A program made the translations under genes and the position numbers. Below are positions 38,779 to 52,400 of a stretch of 64,000 nucleotides of DNA, one piece after another. Below the pieces are notes generated by a model. That model was given only the letters and a program-made list of their open reading frames with translations, did not search any database and had not been told where the DNA came from. The DNA lies in NCBI RefSeq assembly GCF_949628265.1, contig NC_088788.1, forward strand, positions 19,902,001 through 19,966,000, read 5' to 3'. This stretch comes from Cloeon dipterum (lineage: Eukaryota > Arthropoda > Insecta > Ephemeroptera > Baetidae). Within the stretch, counting starts at the first letter, position 1. Each line of letters begins with the position of its first letter.

Positions 38779-40453
38779 AAGGCGCAGCATTAAGTGCAAC
38801 TAAAGTTTGGTCGGCCAGTAGTAGACTGCAAATAAATAAAAGACCCTCTCTCGCCGTTCTGTCTCGCCGATCTGTTTCGACTTTAAATGCTTCTCGCGCG
38901 CACCAACTTGAGCATCTCCTCTAGTTCCGTTAAACTTGAGGGGTTCCGGAGGGTGCGAGTGCTCGAAACTATTTTGATTTTGGTTCTTCTCGATCGGTCC
39001 CCGGGCAGGCCGAAATACTATATTTCTTGCCGACCGCCATAAGGCGAGGGAGATAAAAGGGAGGAACGTGCTGGCTATTGGATTCTTAAAGAGTTATATG
39101 CGCGTCTGCTCTGCAATTGATCGCACTAGATAATGCCAGCCAAGAGAAGGCATTAAATGCGACGGAAGCGACGCAGCGGATTCGATTTCGAGATTGCTTT
39201 AATTGGATTTTGTCAAAATCGGACCCTTTTCTGACAGAAGCGATGCTCAAAGAATATAAATTTAGCAATCATGCATCAAAGTGTTCAATACAATTAAAAA
39301 AATTAAATTTTGTTGAAAGATAGTGAACTAGTTTTTTCGATATTCTTTTTGCGAGAATATGACACTAGTTGTGCTTATTGCCTTTTGCGTCATAGAAGGT
39401 ACAGCATGCCCTCAGGTAATTTCTTAAACATACAAAATAATTCTCGATATGCGTGTGAGTTTGTGAAAGTTTCAGTAAAAATTTTCGTTTTCAAGAAATT
39501 CAAGTCTAAAATACTACAACATTTAGATTTGATTTCGATTTTTCCATTCAGTTTGAGAGTCAAATCTTAACTTCTAAGATATGAGAGAGAGTTTTTGCCT
39601 CTATAAATCTTTTACGCTAAAAACAAGATTCTGCAAATCACTAGCTGTAATTGAAATTATGTTTATATTTTATAACATTCTCTTTTTTGCTTCATCATTC
39701 ATATAGTTATGCCATTTATATTCAATAACTCAATAAAGCCGTTTTATGCAAAGCACGCGCAAAGAGCGCTTTGAGCGCGCGCGGTACGGCTTTGTTATGA
39801 CACAGCGCCGTTTATTCGTCTGCATTAGCAAAAACCAACATTAGTTGAAGCTTTGGGAGTGAGGCGCAACTCGAGTGGTTAAATTATGCATTTTAAAATC
39901 CGTGCAACGCGCGCGCGCGTTGCTGCAGAGCGATTTAATCCTTTGAGCAGAGTCGACACGCGCCAGTCTCGCATTAAGTACCTGCTGCGCTGCTTGTTTC
40001 CTCGCGGGACACGCCTTTTTGCTTTCTTGTTAAACTTGCTTAATGTTCAGCACGAGTTAAGACTATGCACGAGTCAACATCTTGCTCTCGGCATGCGTTA
40101 TTCATTCTCATTACACGTGCCCATGAATTGCCGCACCCATGCTCCCTTTTAGCTTAATCTCGCCTGATGGATTGAGACGGATGACAGCCGTTTTGTTATT
40201 TCTGCTGACGGAATTAGTCGCAGCTGCGGAACTCAAAATTGATAGCAAGGGTTTGCACATTTTTCACATTTTTATTGCTCTTTGTTAAGGTAACAAACTG
40301 TTGAATATATTTATGGTTTTTATTAAATTTGAAATCTAGTCTGGTCATTTGCAGATATTTTGAACTATCCGGTTACGTCTATTATTTTTTTTAATAATCG
40401 CAAGCAAATTAAACCCAAAGCAGCGAGTTGTACTTTTCAGATTGTTGACCTCC

Positions 40454-40791
40454 CTCAAAATCTCCGTGTCCCAATAGCATCGCGCACGAATAACAGTGAC
40501 GCACGGGCCCCATTATTGGAGGATGCTCAGTCCAGAAAAGGACCAGCAAATGTTACTGCCCCCCACGTTTATTTTTAACGCTAGACATTTGTCCCGTGAA
40601 ATTTATCCACGCATGCTGTAAATGTGCAAACCAGCAAGTAGCGAGTTGGACTACTTTCGCAACTCTCCCAAATCCGAATGGACTCGTCATTGCACTGCAA
40701 GAGAATAACATATAGGTGTAAATCAGCCCGCAATCGACCCCCAAACAAAGCTCGGATTCTCATATTGCAGGTGCACGCAAAGCATACACTT
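40454..40791 (+). repeat. copy B of the diverged ~330-bp non-coding duplication
   Basis: Same orientation as copy A and about 3.0 kb to its right. It keeps the same block order: CTCCGTGT, GCACGGG, GTCCAGAAAAG, TGCCCCC, CTAGACATTTGTCCCGTGAAA. Then follow CACGCATGCTG, TTTCGCAA, CAATCGACCCCCAAAC, CTCGGATTCTCA and TTGCAGGTGCACGCAAA. Small insertions and deletions separate the blocks. Neither copy has a shared open frame, a poly(A) tail or clear terminal inverted repeats. Confidence 0.85.
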
Positions 40792-41277
40792 TTAATGTTG
40801 ATCTAACTCTCCGTATACGTGTAAAAACTATTTTTAATGATGTTATCATTTGCAAGAACTTAAGGTATGTGTTTCTTCCCATCATCTAAGCAGGCATATA
40901 AATATGAATAATTATTGATTTTACTCCTACTTTCCTTCTACACAATAAGTGGAATCTGTTGCTAAGGTAACGCATTGCTCTAATAATGGCATGTCTATTC
41001 AGAATATATGTTTAAGTGTTTTTATTCAGTTTGTACAGCCAACTCATCTCTTGCAAAAGAGTGAAAGCTCCGATTCAGCTCCTCTCAGTTCAGCGGCACG
41101 TGCTGCAGCACAAAAGGAATGCGGCCTTTAAAAAGAGCTGAAAAATTCGCTGCGCTTATTTGCAGAAAATAAGTATTCCTTTTATGACGCTTTAGAAATT
41201 TATTTTCGCATGAAACGCTTATATGGGAATCTAACAGGTGCTGCTCTGTATAATGCAAGATCTATACGCTGTGGAGC

Positions 41278-41279
<2 letters not shown>

Positions 41280-41308
<29 letters not shown>
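41280..41308. repeat. (CT)n microsatellite
   Basis: A perfect CT tract of about 29 bases. Confidence 0.95.
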
Positions 41309-41311
<3 letters not shown>

Positions 41312-42529
41312 CCACTGCTCTCTCGCGCGTCGTTCCTGTGTGTAGAGTTTCGCCCTGGTATAAAATATGCGATGAAGATTATTTGATGCAGCGATCTGAG
41401 ATGATCCTTCTCGCACTATTCATGTCTCTCGCGACGGAGATAATGACGCTCCGAGCGCCTTCAAGAACCCGCAACTCACATCAAACGAAAAGTGCTTCGG
41501 TAATGGCAAAAGTTGCTGATGAAAGGGTAATAGTTTGTGCTTGTTCACGTGAAAAACCACACGTGTTTATAATTGATCAGAGTGGAATGTAGAGTATTAG
41601 AGAAGCTGCTCCATTCATCATGCGCGCTCGGTTAAATTGCTACTGGTGAAATTTCACAAGCCACTGCTAATTAATTTTGCAGAAATCACAATAAACACCG
41701 AGTGTATAGGGAACGTGAGATTGCTCAGGAATGACAAATTGAGCTAAATTCAACTCAAATTTCTTCGTTTATTTAGATATTGAGTTGACGGTTTTGCAAA
41801 TGCTATATATACAGATTATTTCTGAGAGAAAAAATGAAATTAAAATTTAGCTTTTTGTTACACTTCATATTTGATATTTTATTCCAGCTGTCTGTGAGAC
41901 TTTAAACTGGATATCATAACATAAATCATATATTACGAAGATAAATGCTTTACTGGTATGGTAAATTATTGTTCGCTCATTTCACGTTGGCAGGAAAACC
42001 CAAGGAATTTCAAGGTGGAAATTTTTAACCAGATTCTAATCAAATTAACTTGAAATGAAAGTGCTCCGGCAGTGTTCAATGCAAATTGTATTTATGTTTG
42101 GCTAACAGGATTTCAGAGCGGCAATCCGCGCGCACAGCTCGCATTTTGTTGAATTGCCGGTTGGGCGCGTGGGTTTTGAAAACAAAAGTTCCGCGGGCGC
42201 AGAATTTATAAAGCGGCGTGCGGAATTAAATTTAGCTCTGGTTGTGTGCTTTGCAAACTTCACTTCCACGCCGGCAAATAGCTGCGTGACAAACATAAAA
42301 ATTATTCAGGGCCGCGTAGCTTTCCATTACATTAGCGCTGGTGAAAGCAAATGGCTTTTCCATTAGAAAATTGGAGTTTGCGCCTAAAAAATGACTGGCT
42401 TGTGATTTACACTTTCCACGTCCTCTGATTGTCAGCATAATTTCCTGGCTTTTCTGCATGGCTGATTAGACTACGCGTCAATAATTGCTTATTCACTTGG
42501 TAAAGCCAGGCGGCCCCGGGAGCGCGCCC

Positions 42530-42645
<116 letters not shown>

Positions 42646-45600
42646 TCCCTTTATTTCGCCGGCTTATCGAAAAAACCATCAGCAAATTAAATCAATAGCA
42701 ACCGCGCCATGGGAGTGATTTTTCCGCCCGCGCTTCTCACGAAAGGACACTTAAACCTCAATCGCAACAACTGTTTCTTCTTCTCTTTTATTAACATCAA
42801 TTGCAGACACAAATAGAACTTACCGTTATGATTGATTGTATTTTAATATGTAAAACCAATGCACAAATTGCCTTTATATAACTGGCACAAGATACTTGTC
42901 AATCTCAATTATTGTTAATTGAAAGTGAGAAACTGTGGTATAACTTAAAATTATTGTAATGTATTCTTAAAAAATGCATGATCTAAAAATAGTGAAATTT
43001 TCTAGCTGTGCAAAAAATAACATCACGAGGCTTCATCCTCTTGCGTCATGTAACTTGTCATATTACCATTATTTCTTGTTCTATCATAAATTGGAAATTC
43101 AATTTCAAATCATTTAAGAAAGCATCCAAAATTGTTGTGCCTGTGACTCAACCAATTAAATTCATTCATTATACAGTTGTGCACGAACCTGGTGTTCTAA
43201 TAAATGATCATTCGTAATATTCAAGCACAGTTGTTCTTTTCTAGCTACTGTGAAACCGCATACTGCATTACTATGTCTTCCTGATATTAAGTGCGATAAA
43301 TCTAAAACCAATATAAGCTACAATTTACTGCCTCACTATAAATTTCCAGTATGAAAGCTTTTGAAAGGATTTATCGGATTTGATATGATTCTACCTTTTA
43401 CCATGTGCGATATTTTACACAGTTTTATTCAGTTGTTTGGTTCTATACGTTACAAAATCGAGAGCATTCAATGTCTGGAAATGCTATGCCACAGTTTAAA
43501 CCACACTAAGTTAATCAAATGCAGTTTGTGCACAAACTTGGTTCACAGTTTCGATTCAGACAATTATATTCCAAGTAATACTTCAAGCATACGTATCAGG
43601 TTTTGAATATAGAAAGGTAATTATGTCCCACAAATGAATGGCTGAATTTTGCATCATACGATCGCAACAGAGAAGAGTTCTAGACTTTGATAATCAACTT
43701 ATTCGAACCGCGTCAGCTATACAAAACCAAAACTCGGCGAAATATTCACCTTACCGCAAATTGAGACATGCCGAGTTTGATTGTGGAGTAGGTCATTAGC
43801 AAAATTAATTAGAACTTAATTACACACGCTTTCACAGCAGCATGTTCAGAAAGCGGAAGAGATCAAGAGGTCTGTGCACATTGAATATATGAAAGGCTGG
43901 CCGCGCAGACACTGCAGTTGTCACATGAACAGGTTCATCACCATTATATGCGATAATGTTATACCGCCGCCTCGCGAGACGGGGATGGAGGGAGAGCAGG
44001 GCGAGGGCAGCCGCCCTTGCTAATTAGTTTAAGATGAGCTGTGCAATGCGGGTCTACAGAGCGCTCGCCTTCGTCGTCTGCAATAATCATGCATAAACAC
44101 TTCTTCTCTGCACTTGAAACCGTCGGCGTGACGCGCGCCCATGAAATTTTCATTCGCCGCAGACTGTCTGCCACAGACTGAGTGCGGCATGGAAAAATGA
44201 ACTAACTTGAAACTCATGCGAGAGCGGGCAATAAATTTGTTCTGAAGCGTGAATAGAAGTGATTCACGGAAATATTCAAACAAGTTGTTGCTTTCAGCTG
44301 TGGCGTGAAAGCTGCTCGGTAGCCAGCAGGGCTTTCATTTTAAGCTTTTCATTTGCGAAATTGTGGCAAAATGCTGAACCCGTGTTAAGAGGAAAAAAGG
44401 TCCCAAAAGCTTCAAAGACAAATTACCATTTTACTCAACCAGGCTGCTGACTGAAAACTCTTTTATTATTACAACGTTGCAAATGAAAAGCTGCTCCACG
44501 CAAGTTAATTGAAAAAAAAATCTAGAGGCGAGGAGATGTATTGGATTGAATGGCCAGAGTGAAATTCAATTAAAAGGCGGTGCTCTCTCTCGCTCACCCA
44601 GAGGCAGAGTGCTCTGTTAAAAATGGCCTTTAATTCAATGACTGGAAAATTCCTTTTAAACACACAAAAAAGTTAATTAATCGATGCAGCAAATCGAAGG
44701 CAGAGAGCTGAAAAGGGTGAAGGCGTCAGCAGTCAGCACCCTTCTGGACCTCAATAATTTCATTTGAGCTGCGAAGTTGACTGTTGATGTCAAGAGAAAT
44801 GCTTTGAACGAGAGAGTGAGAGAGAGCGGGAAGAGCCGATAGAAAAAGCGTCAGCAATAAAAGGAAACCAGCATTCGCTCTTCTTTTCAGCGCTAAGTGC
44901 GCGCGTGTTATGCGATGTGTGCCTGAAATAGAGAAATAAGATAGAGCAGGCTAGCTGGTTTTCTCCAGCTCGAGTGCGGAGAAAGGATTTGAAGTTTTCA
45001 CTTTTATCTCTGAGCAGTGCGGGTGCTTGCTTGTGAGAAACAACAACCACTACGTGCCGTGTACGTATGCATTGTATGTACTGTATATTCTGTACGCGCG
45101 GAGGAATTGCTCAAACAAGCACAATTGTTGATCTCGCTTCTTTTCCCAATGGAATTCTTAAAGAAAAATAACTTTTAATTTGAGGAGCACAATAAACAAC
45201 GAGTATGGTGATTAATAATGATAGTAACTATGCGAAGATAAAGTACATAATATTTTTTGCGACGTTCATTCAAAAAATAAAATTTAAAAAAGTATTTTTT
45301 TTAAGTAAAACCCTTACTGACAAATAGTATTGTTATTCTATTTGGACTGTAAAAGGTATTGAAATGATCTTATCCTCCTTATATTTTAAAAATATTTATT
45401 CAATTTTTTATGTTCATTTTTTTAAAAAATGGAATAGAGAATACTGTGTGCATTTAAGGAGACAGATTAAGATTTCTGGTCGTTCACTTTAAGCAGTGCA
45501 GATGAAGCTACTGTGAAAATTTAACCCCCCATAAGTTTTGTTTAAATTCTTTCGCAAAATCGGTTCACTGAAGCACATTCAGTTTCTTATTTGGTACAAG

Positions 45601-46925
45601 ACCTAATTTTGAAATACAAATGGATTTCTGTCACGATTCGCAGACACGACGATATTCGAGGTTTTTTTGATTCGCCGATACGATTGAAAAATTGCGAGTG
45701 CCGACGTGGCTGCGATAGCGGGCTGCGCCACCATAAATCTCTCGCGATCCATTGGAAACAAACGCTCGCGCGAGGGCATCAATTGCGCATCGAGTGAAGC
45801 GCGCGCGAGGCGGGAAACGAGCAATGCTCGGGTGGGCGGCAACTCGAGGACCATCAATATTCAATAAGCTAAATTTAATTCCAAGGAGTGTTGAGGGAGC
45901 CGGAGCAGGCGAGATAATATTGACTTCCAATATGCCAGCCACCAAATTCCATTACGCTGGAGCCGCGTATCAAAACACTGCCAATAACCAGTACACACTG
46001 GTGGCGCGGCAGATGGAAAATAATAATAATAATGGCCCGGCTGCTTCCCTCCCGCGCGCACATGCACTGGCCAAATATTCACGACTGGGCTTTTCCTCCT
46101 GCGGCCCACACCACTGTTTATTTTCGCAGGAAATTTCCCACGTCTGCGAATGCTCTCTCCCTCATTCTCCGCTGCCAGCCCTGGAAAAATATACAAGTTT
46201 GCTCTCACGCACGCCCTTCTGCGTGGGCAAAAAGAACAACAATCGCGTTCTCTCCTGGAAAAGGCCGTCTTGAGGAAAATGGGAGACGATCGCTATCTTA
46301 GAACCGAGAGAAGCAGAATATATAGACCGCTCTTGCAGTCAGAGACCCAAAACGCTTTTTGGAGCAAAGGCATTTTCTAGTGGATGGAATTCCATTTTTC
46401 TGGGCCTTTGTTTGGCTCTGTTGAATAGGGCGATTAACAATTTAGGATGTAAGTCCAAAATAAAAATTAGGGGATTGAATGAAACACGGCGAATTCAGTT
46501 ACTAGAGACTATCTCACAATCAACTACTTATATAATTTTCTCAAATTTATTGTATGGTAGCTTCACCTCATGACTTTTTTTTGATTAAATGAGTTTTTTT
46601 TTAAAAATCATATTTATTGCTCTGCATAATAAATTCGGTCTTATTCGAGAAATTACATTGCAAATAACGTCCAGAAAATCCTTAGCAGTTGTGGCACTGT
46701 GAATTTCGTAAAAAGTAGCTGCAAAGTTTGTGCGATATTCAAAAAGTGAGCACTGCTGTCTTACACTGCTGCAAATCTTATTTTTCTCATAGCAGATTTT
46801 TTCTTCGGCACAATGCAAAGTTCCGAACAAAAATCGTTTATGGAAAAATGGCTATAATGCTGCATTTTTCGATGAAATTGGCAATGTCTAAATTTAAATA
46901 ATTCAAATAATCAGATTTCTCCTAG

Positions 46926-47044
46926 TTGATTGAAAGTTGATCTTTTCCTGTACACGTTGAGAAAATGTATATATATTTTCAAGAATAGGGAGCCAGTTGG
47001 ACTCGAAACATGTCGAGAAAAATAAAATCTGAACTTTCAATCAA
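46926..47044. repeat. 119-base segment with perfect 13-base inverted ends
   Basis: The left arm TTGATTGAAAGTT (46926-46938) and right arm AACTTTCAATCAA (47032-47044) are exact reverse complements. A smaller inverted pair, CTCGA/TCGAG, lies inside near 47002-47017. This could be a very small MITE-like element or a hairpin. No target-site duplication is evident. Confidence 0.5.
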
Positions 47045-47992
47045 TGAGAACAAGTCCGTAACAGTTTGAAAATTTACACGGCTATAATGATTTCGTGTCA
47101 GATTCCGGTTATTCTCTATGCTATTTAATCCATCTGCGTGAGGCTCGAGACAACAAGGTCTTTGGACAATTTGTCACTTAATTCATCTTGATATTTAATT
47201 TTTTTAAATCTTCAAAAACTTAAATTAATGTTTAAGTTGAAATTAATTATTACGAAATTCACTAGAAGCAGGTGGGCTTATGCAGTTCAAAAAGGACACG
47301 TACAAGCTTTGGAGGCCATTTCATCGTATACATATTAACACGATAACCTGGTTTAAATTTGTCCTTTAATTCAAATTTATTACAGTGCAATTTAACTATA
47401 AAAGGTTTTTAAATCCCTTCTACTTAAAATTTCGAGGTGTAGCATAGCACGCAAAATATTATCAAACACCAGCAGAGCCGCGATGAATATCAGCCATTTA
47501 ATTTCAGACCGCATAACCACCAACCTCTTCTCTCTTAAATTCCTCCTCACGTCCGATCCCACCCAGCACAACAAAATCGGAAGTGCAAAAAACCGCATAT
47601 TTAGCGCCTTCTGGGGCAGCAGCGCCGACGGAATAAATCATTACGGATTAAACGAGATAAAGCGGCGCGAGCAATAAAACCGAGCGCAGAAATTCCCAAT
47701 AGCCACAAGCGGTGGCACACATCAGCAGGTAAATTTATAATGCGGAGAATTTGTGCTGAGCTTCTTCTCCTTTTCGCTGATGGCAATTTCCATTCCTCCG
47801 TCGTTCGCCGCCGCCGCAGATTTATTCCGCGGCGCGCATTTTTCTTTTCGCACCGCGACGACTGTTAATGGCTGCATCTCTCTGCCTCGTTTCTGTGCTT
47901 TGCATTGCTACGCAAATAATGGCGCTCGAGTAGGAGAGACACGTCGATCGCGTTTTATTAGCGATCATCCAGTCTTCTCATGCATAAATACC

Positions 47993-48018
47993 AACACACA
48001 CACACACACACACACACA
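47993..48018. repeat. (CA)n microsatellite
   Basis: A perfect CA tract of about 26 bases, the only sizeable tract in this region that is not GA/CT. Confidence 0.9.
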
Positions 48019-48548
48019 ACGGCCTCGATTTGTAGCCCTTATGCATACGGATGAAAATCAGCTCAATCGCTTGTGAATGTTTTACTGCCGAATAGCTCTG
48101 TACTTTTTGCTCCCCGCTACAAGAAGGGAAATCGATAGTGATTTATGCAAAGACGCAACAATTTCAAGCTCCGCTTCACTCTGCATTGACCAAAAAGGCA
48201 AAACAAAATATTACGACTCTTTTAGCTGTAGGAAATGGTCTCTTGAGGATCAAAAACATTTTATCCCTTATAGCGTGACAGAGGTACACGTTTTACTTCT
48301 AACTCGATTTCGTACAACTAGCTCATTCTTATTTCAACGGTTTGTTAAAACAATATTTCACGTTATATTTTCAAATTTCTCTCAGTTCCCTTCAGTTTTC
48401 AGTGGTCCTTTTGGTTCAGATCCTTTTGTTGCTAGCTGGTGAAAGACAAAATTAAAACGCACACAAATAAATTTAGAAAACCAATGCTTGATTATTTTAT
48501 TGTGTTTAAAATTAATTTGTTGCGGTACAACAACGCGGTCCTGCTTTT

Positions 48549-49408
48549 TGTTGGAAGCCAACAATTGTCGGCGGTTTGAATTATTGTAATTTTACATTAT
48601 TCTTTAACAGCAGAAAGATGATTTTAAAATAAGAATTCAGTTTTCGTCCGTCAGCCACACGGTGCTGACGTGATTCGTTTAATAGAGCAGAACCCGATTC
48701 AAAGGGGTGAGTCCAACCGTCAGTTAACAAAAGAATTTATCACTTATTATTGTAAAACAATTTCAGTTCTGGTTTTTGATTAAGTGTCCGATCGGATTTC
48801 CAACTGTAACCCAATCCACCAACAAATTCTTCATCTGAATTCATCGGTCTTCATCATTTTCAAACCCTCTTTCAATCTTTCAAATTGGTGACCCCGACGT
48901 GACAGAAACGCAGCCAAACCACTTCAAGAATCACAGTCAAGCCATTTCAAGATGCGAATTCGCCGGACACCAGCTAGCTCGGATGCCCACTGGTTTCCTT
49001 AAACCCGGCGAACAAGCACCAACAATTTTTTATTGGAGACCGAAAACCGTTACACAAAGGGACTCACAAACTGCCAATCGCATGTTCAAGAATTTTTCGG
49101 GTACAACAATCCCAAAATTTAAATCCGCAACAATGCTGATGAGCAACATAACAAGTAAAGCAACCGTTAGAATACAAGAATTTTCAACTGCAGTCATCAA
49201 GCATCAACTAACAATCAAGAGTAACAATCGACCATCGCACCAGCTTGCAGAATTTTCCAAGTTTTATCCCCGTTCGTGTCAGCGGCCGCGACAAGTTCGC
49301 CTGAGAGCCTCCCTGTCTGTGTGGAGTAAGGAAGTCTGGAGAAGTGGAGAACTTTCCTTGGCCGGCAAAATGAGAAGAAAAATGAAGAATTTTGATGCGA
49401 AGCAGTAA
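48549..49408 (+). mobile_element. remnant of an LTR retrotransposon primed by tRNA-Trp
   Basis: TGGTGACCCCGACGTGA (48886-48902) is the exact complement of the last 17 bases of eukaryotic tRNA-Trp including CCA, a primer binding site. tRNA-Trp priming is known for the CsRn1/Kabuki group of Ty3/Gypsy elements. Left of it, a segment beginning TGTTGGAAGCC (48549) and ending CTTTCA (48882) has the TG...CA ends of a ~334-base LTR, with three bases before the site. Right of it a frame stays open to 49408 (about 169 residues, Lys/Arg-rich, no ATG at its start) in the place of gag, but I do not recognise gag features in it. No protease, reverse transcriptase, integrase or second LTR is visible. The remnant is truncated or a non-autonomous derivative. 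LTR borders are inferred. Confidence 0.6.
48886..48902 (+). other. tRNA-Trp primer binding site
   Basis: Seventeen consecutive bases are complementary to the 3' end of tRNA-Trp including CCA. A match of this length is very unlikely by chance. It marks the boundary between a 5' LTR and internal retrotransposon sequence. Confidence 0.8.
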
Positions 49409-52400
49409 CTATGCGTCTGCGTAGGGCCCACGCGAAAGAACAAAAGACGCCTAGTTCTGCTCGACTAATCACAAAAAGGTTCCGCTACAAATTAATAAAC
49501 GAGTAGTAATACAAGTGGTAAACATGAATTAGTGCAAGTGATTAAATATAGAAGGTATACATTTTTGGGATATCCTTAAATTTTTTTTTTTTTGGATTTA
49601 GAGGGACAGGGAAATGGACAATTAAAAATATTCTTTAAATTACTAATTAAAACAAACGGTTATGCCTGATGGAACACCCTGCTACCAATTTTTAACTAAA
49701 ATCATTGAAAATCATTTACATTTATTTCCAAAAGAATTTAATTGATTGATTGTAGTTTTTTAAAAAAAAAATTGAGAGTACGTGATATTTAATTTAAGAA
49801 GTTGCTAAAGAAGAGCTTAATTTTGAGCCTTTGCCCTTATTTAGGTTTTATTATATGCATTCTTTGATCACTAATAACTGATCCAAATGCCCGTTCACGG
49901 ATATAATTTTCAAAATATGAGTCGCGAGTGTCTAAATTAGCTCTAAAACGAGACCAAGAATTAAAATTTGTAAGATTGTAGGAAAGTTGCTTTGAGAAAA
50001 TTGGCTTATACAGCCAGCAAGCGGCTGCTAATGCTAAGGGACATGGTAGAAATTTTCCTAAAACAACTGAATTTAATAATTAAGAGAGCGAACTAAAATC
50101 ATATATCCTGAATTGTTAGAAAAGAGATAGTAAAATTGTTTTGTATATTATTGCTTTGGGTAGTGTTTCAAATAAAATGCAAGATAAACATATTAGTCCA
50201 GAGAAAAATATGTGGATGAGCTGGTGTTGTAAGGAGTGAAACTGATTTATAGTAACGTCAACTGCAAGTCTCTAAAGCTCGACGTTGCAGGAAGAAATGT
50301 TAAATTATTAAACTTGACTCACTTGAGAGAATGTCATCAAATACCGTACATTTGCGTATTACATTTTGTATTGAATTATAATAACGTTTACACATTTTTG
50401 CCCTAAGGGGGTGTAGTAAATATGCCAATATTGCGAATGGCAGTCAACAAGCTGCAGCTAACACGACTGTCATTCTCACGTGAAGAGGTGAGAAACGCGG
50501 TGAACTCTCTCAACACGAATTCCGCAGAGTGTGCTACGCGAAATTAATTAATAAATCGTGGCTGCGCTCGCTCACTGGCGGAGGTACGAGTGAGAGACGA
50601 GGTGCATAAGACAGCTGCCGGGAGCACACAGCTACAAATGCGTGCACTTTAATATCCGCCGTGTTATGAGGCTAGCAGGTGTTACCAGATTTATATTCAA
50701 CTCATCCTTTAGCGAAACGAGAGAGGAGGATAGTGAGAGCGGAACCAGCAGTTTGCAGCTCCGGACCGAGCGCAAACTGCAGCCAGGACCTTTTCAGGTT
50801 ATTGCCGGAGTAGTAATTTATATATTTCTCGGGCCGAGACTTTGAAGTCACCCGCCGCGCGCATATAACGTATGAATTTTATTAAGACAATTCTAGGATA
50901 GGAAAAAATCGAGCAGAGGGGCGAGAGGACATTTCTACCGGAAAAATCAGCCGCCTGTCTCTTGATGGCACTAAAAATTGACACTGCACGTGATATTCCA
51001 AACTTTTCCAATCAAAACAGAACGCAAGCCACTGAAATTGTAAATTTTATGTACACGGTGCAAACGTCACTTTCACTATCATTTGCAAATAAATTAGGAA
51101 TAAATTCGTTTTAAAGGCTTGCACTTGCACAACAAGATAATTATTGATTAGCACCCAGCAAAGCTTAAGAGTGTTATTGATAGAGTTTTTGTCGCACTGA
51201 TCAATTAGAAACTTTTAATCGAGGGATAGCAGAATAGTTTTAAATATTTAAATTATACCATGAAGTAAATCCTCGTCGTTTACAAATGTGAATCAGGATA
51301 CGGGGCAAAAATTTGAGATAAAATCTGTAAAAATTTCATCCGCAATAACAGTGTCTGCTTTTTCCAAATCATTAACACCTTCGGCATGGATGGTTCGCAG
51401 ATAAAAAAAATTCTACAGCTAGATAACAATCAGTGTTTTGAATAAATGAATTTCCACGAGGAAAATCCAACCCGGTCCAATATAATGATGAGTACTTCAA
51501 ACGGGACTGCGGTGCCGGATAGTGGGTGCTTTCAAAGAGACAATAAAACAAGCAAACAACGCGCTACAATAAAGGGATGCTCACCATCGATTGAGATGGT
51601 CACTCTCATCTGTCCAAAAAGATGAAATCTCTGCTCCATCATGCTCTTCGCTCCTCATCAAATTAAAAAATTATTTGTTTCATTATTTTATAATTCCAAT
51701 TTAGCAGATAATCCCCGTAACTGAGAAAATAATGAGAGATGTTAGTTTATTTTATAAACTGTCCCCGATTAGAAAAATGAATCTTGCATATATATCAACA
51801 ATCAATTGGTAGAAAGTTGCGCTTCAATGGGACACAAACCTCAAGTGAATCCCAGTTCAGAAAAGAACCACTGATGCCACCAATGAGAGGAAAAGATACA
51901 TAGTCGTGCAGGTGAAAAGAACGACACGTTTAGTTAGCAAGTAGACGCGCGGTGGCGTGTAAGTGTGTGCAGCGCATGATATCTGTGTTTGCCGCTCCCC
52001 CGAGCTGGATATTTATTGAACCAGGATAACCCCCGTTAGGCAGCCAGCAGCACTTGTGTGCAGCGTGCAAGAGAGGCCTCGGCCCATCATTCAGCACGCC
52101 GCTGCTTCTCGGCACCCATAAATCTCGCGTCTTCGCCGCTGCATAAAGGCAATGCATCACTGTCTGCAAAACGCTGGCTAAAAGGGAAAACTATTTGCAA
52201 GGCCCGAATATATAAAAAAGGCCATCTTCACCTAGGATTTAAATTGCTTATTTATGGCCGGCGAGCGGAAAGAGATTTTGCGCCAAACGCCCCGCGCGCC
52301 ACAGAGCATAATTTTATTGGGATTTCGCTCTCTACGAGCGGGGGTTATTTAGTGCTCGTACGCGTACACTTTTCAGTATTTATCCAGAATTTAAAAGAGC

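Noticed and set aside
48077..48442. 121-residue frame starting at ATG just left of the retroelement remnant
   Set aside because: No recognisable domain or homology to retroelement proteins. It ends before the proposed LTR, so it is probably chance.
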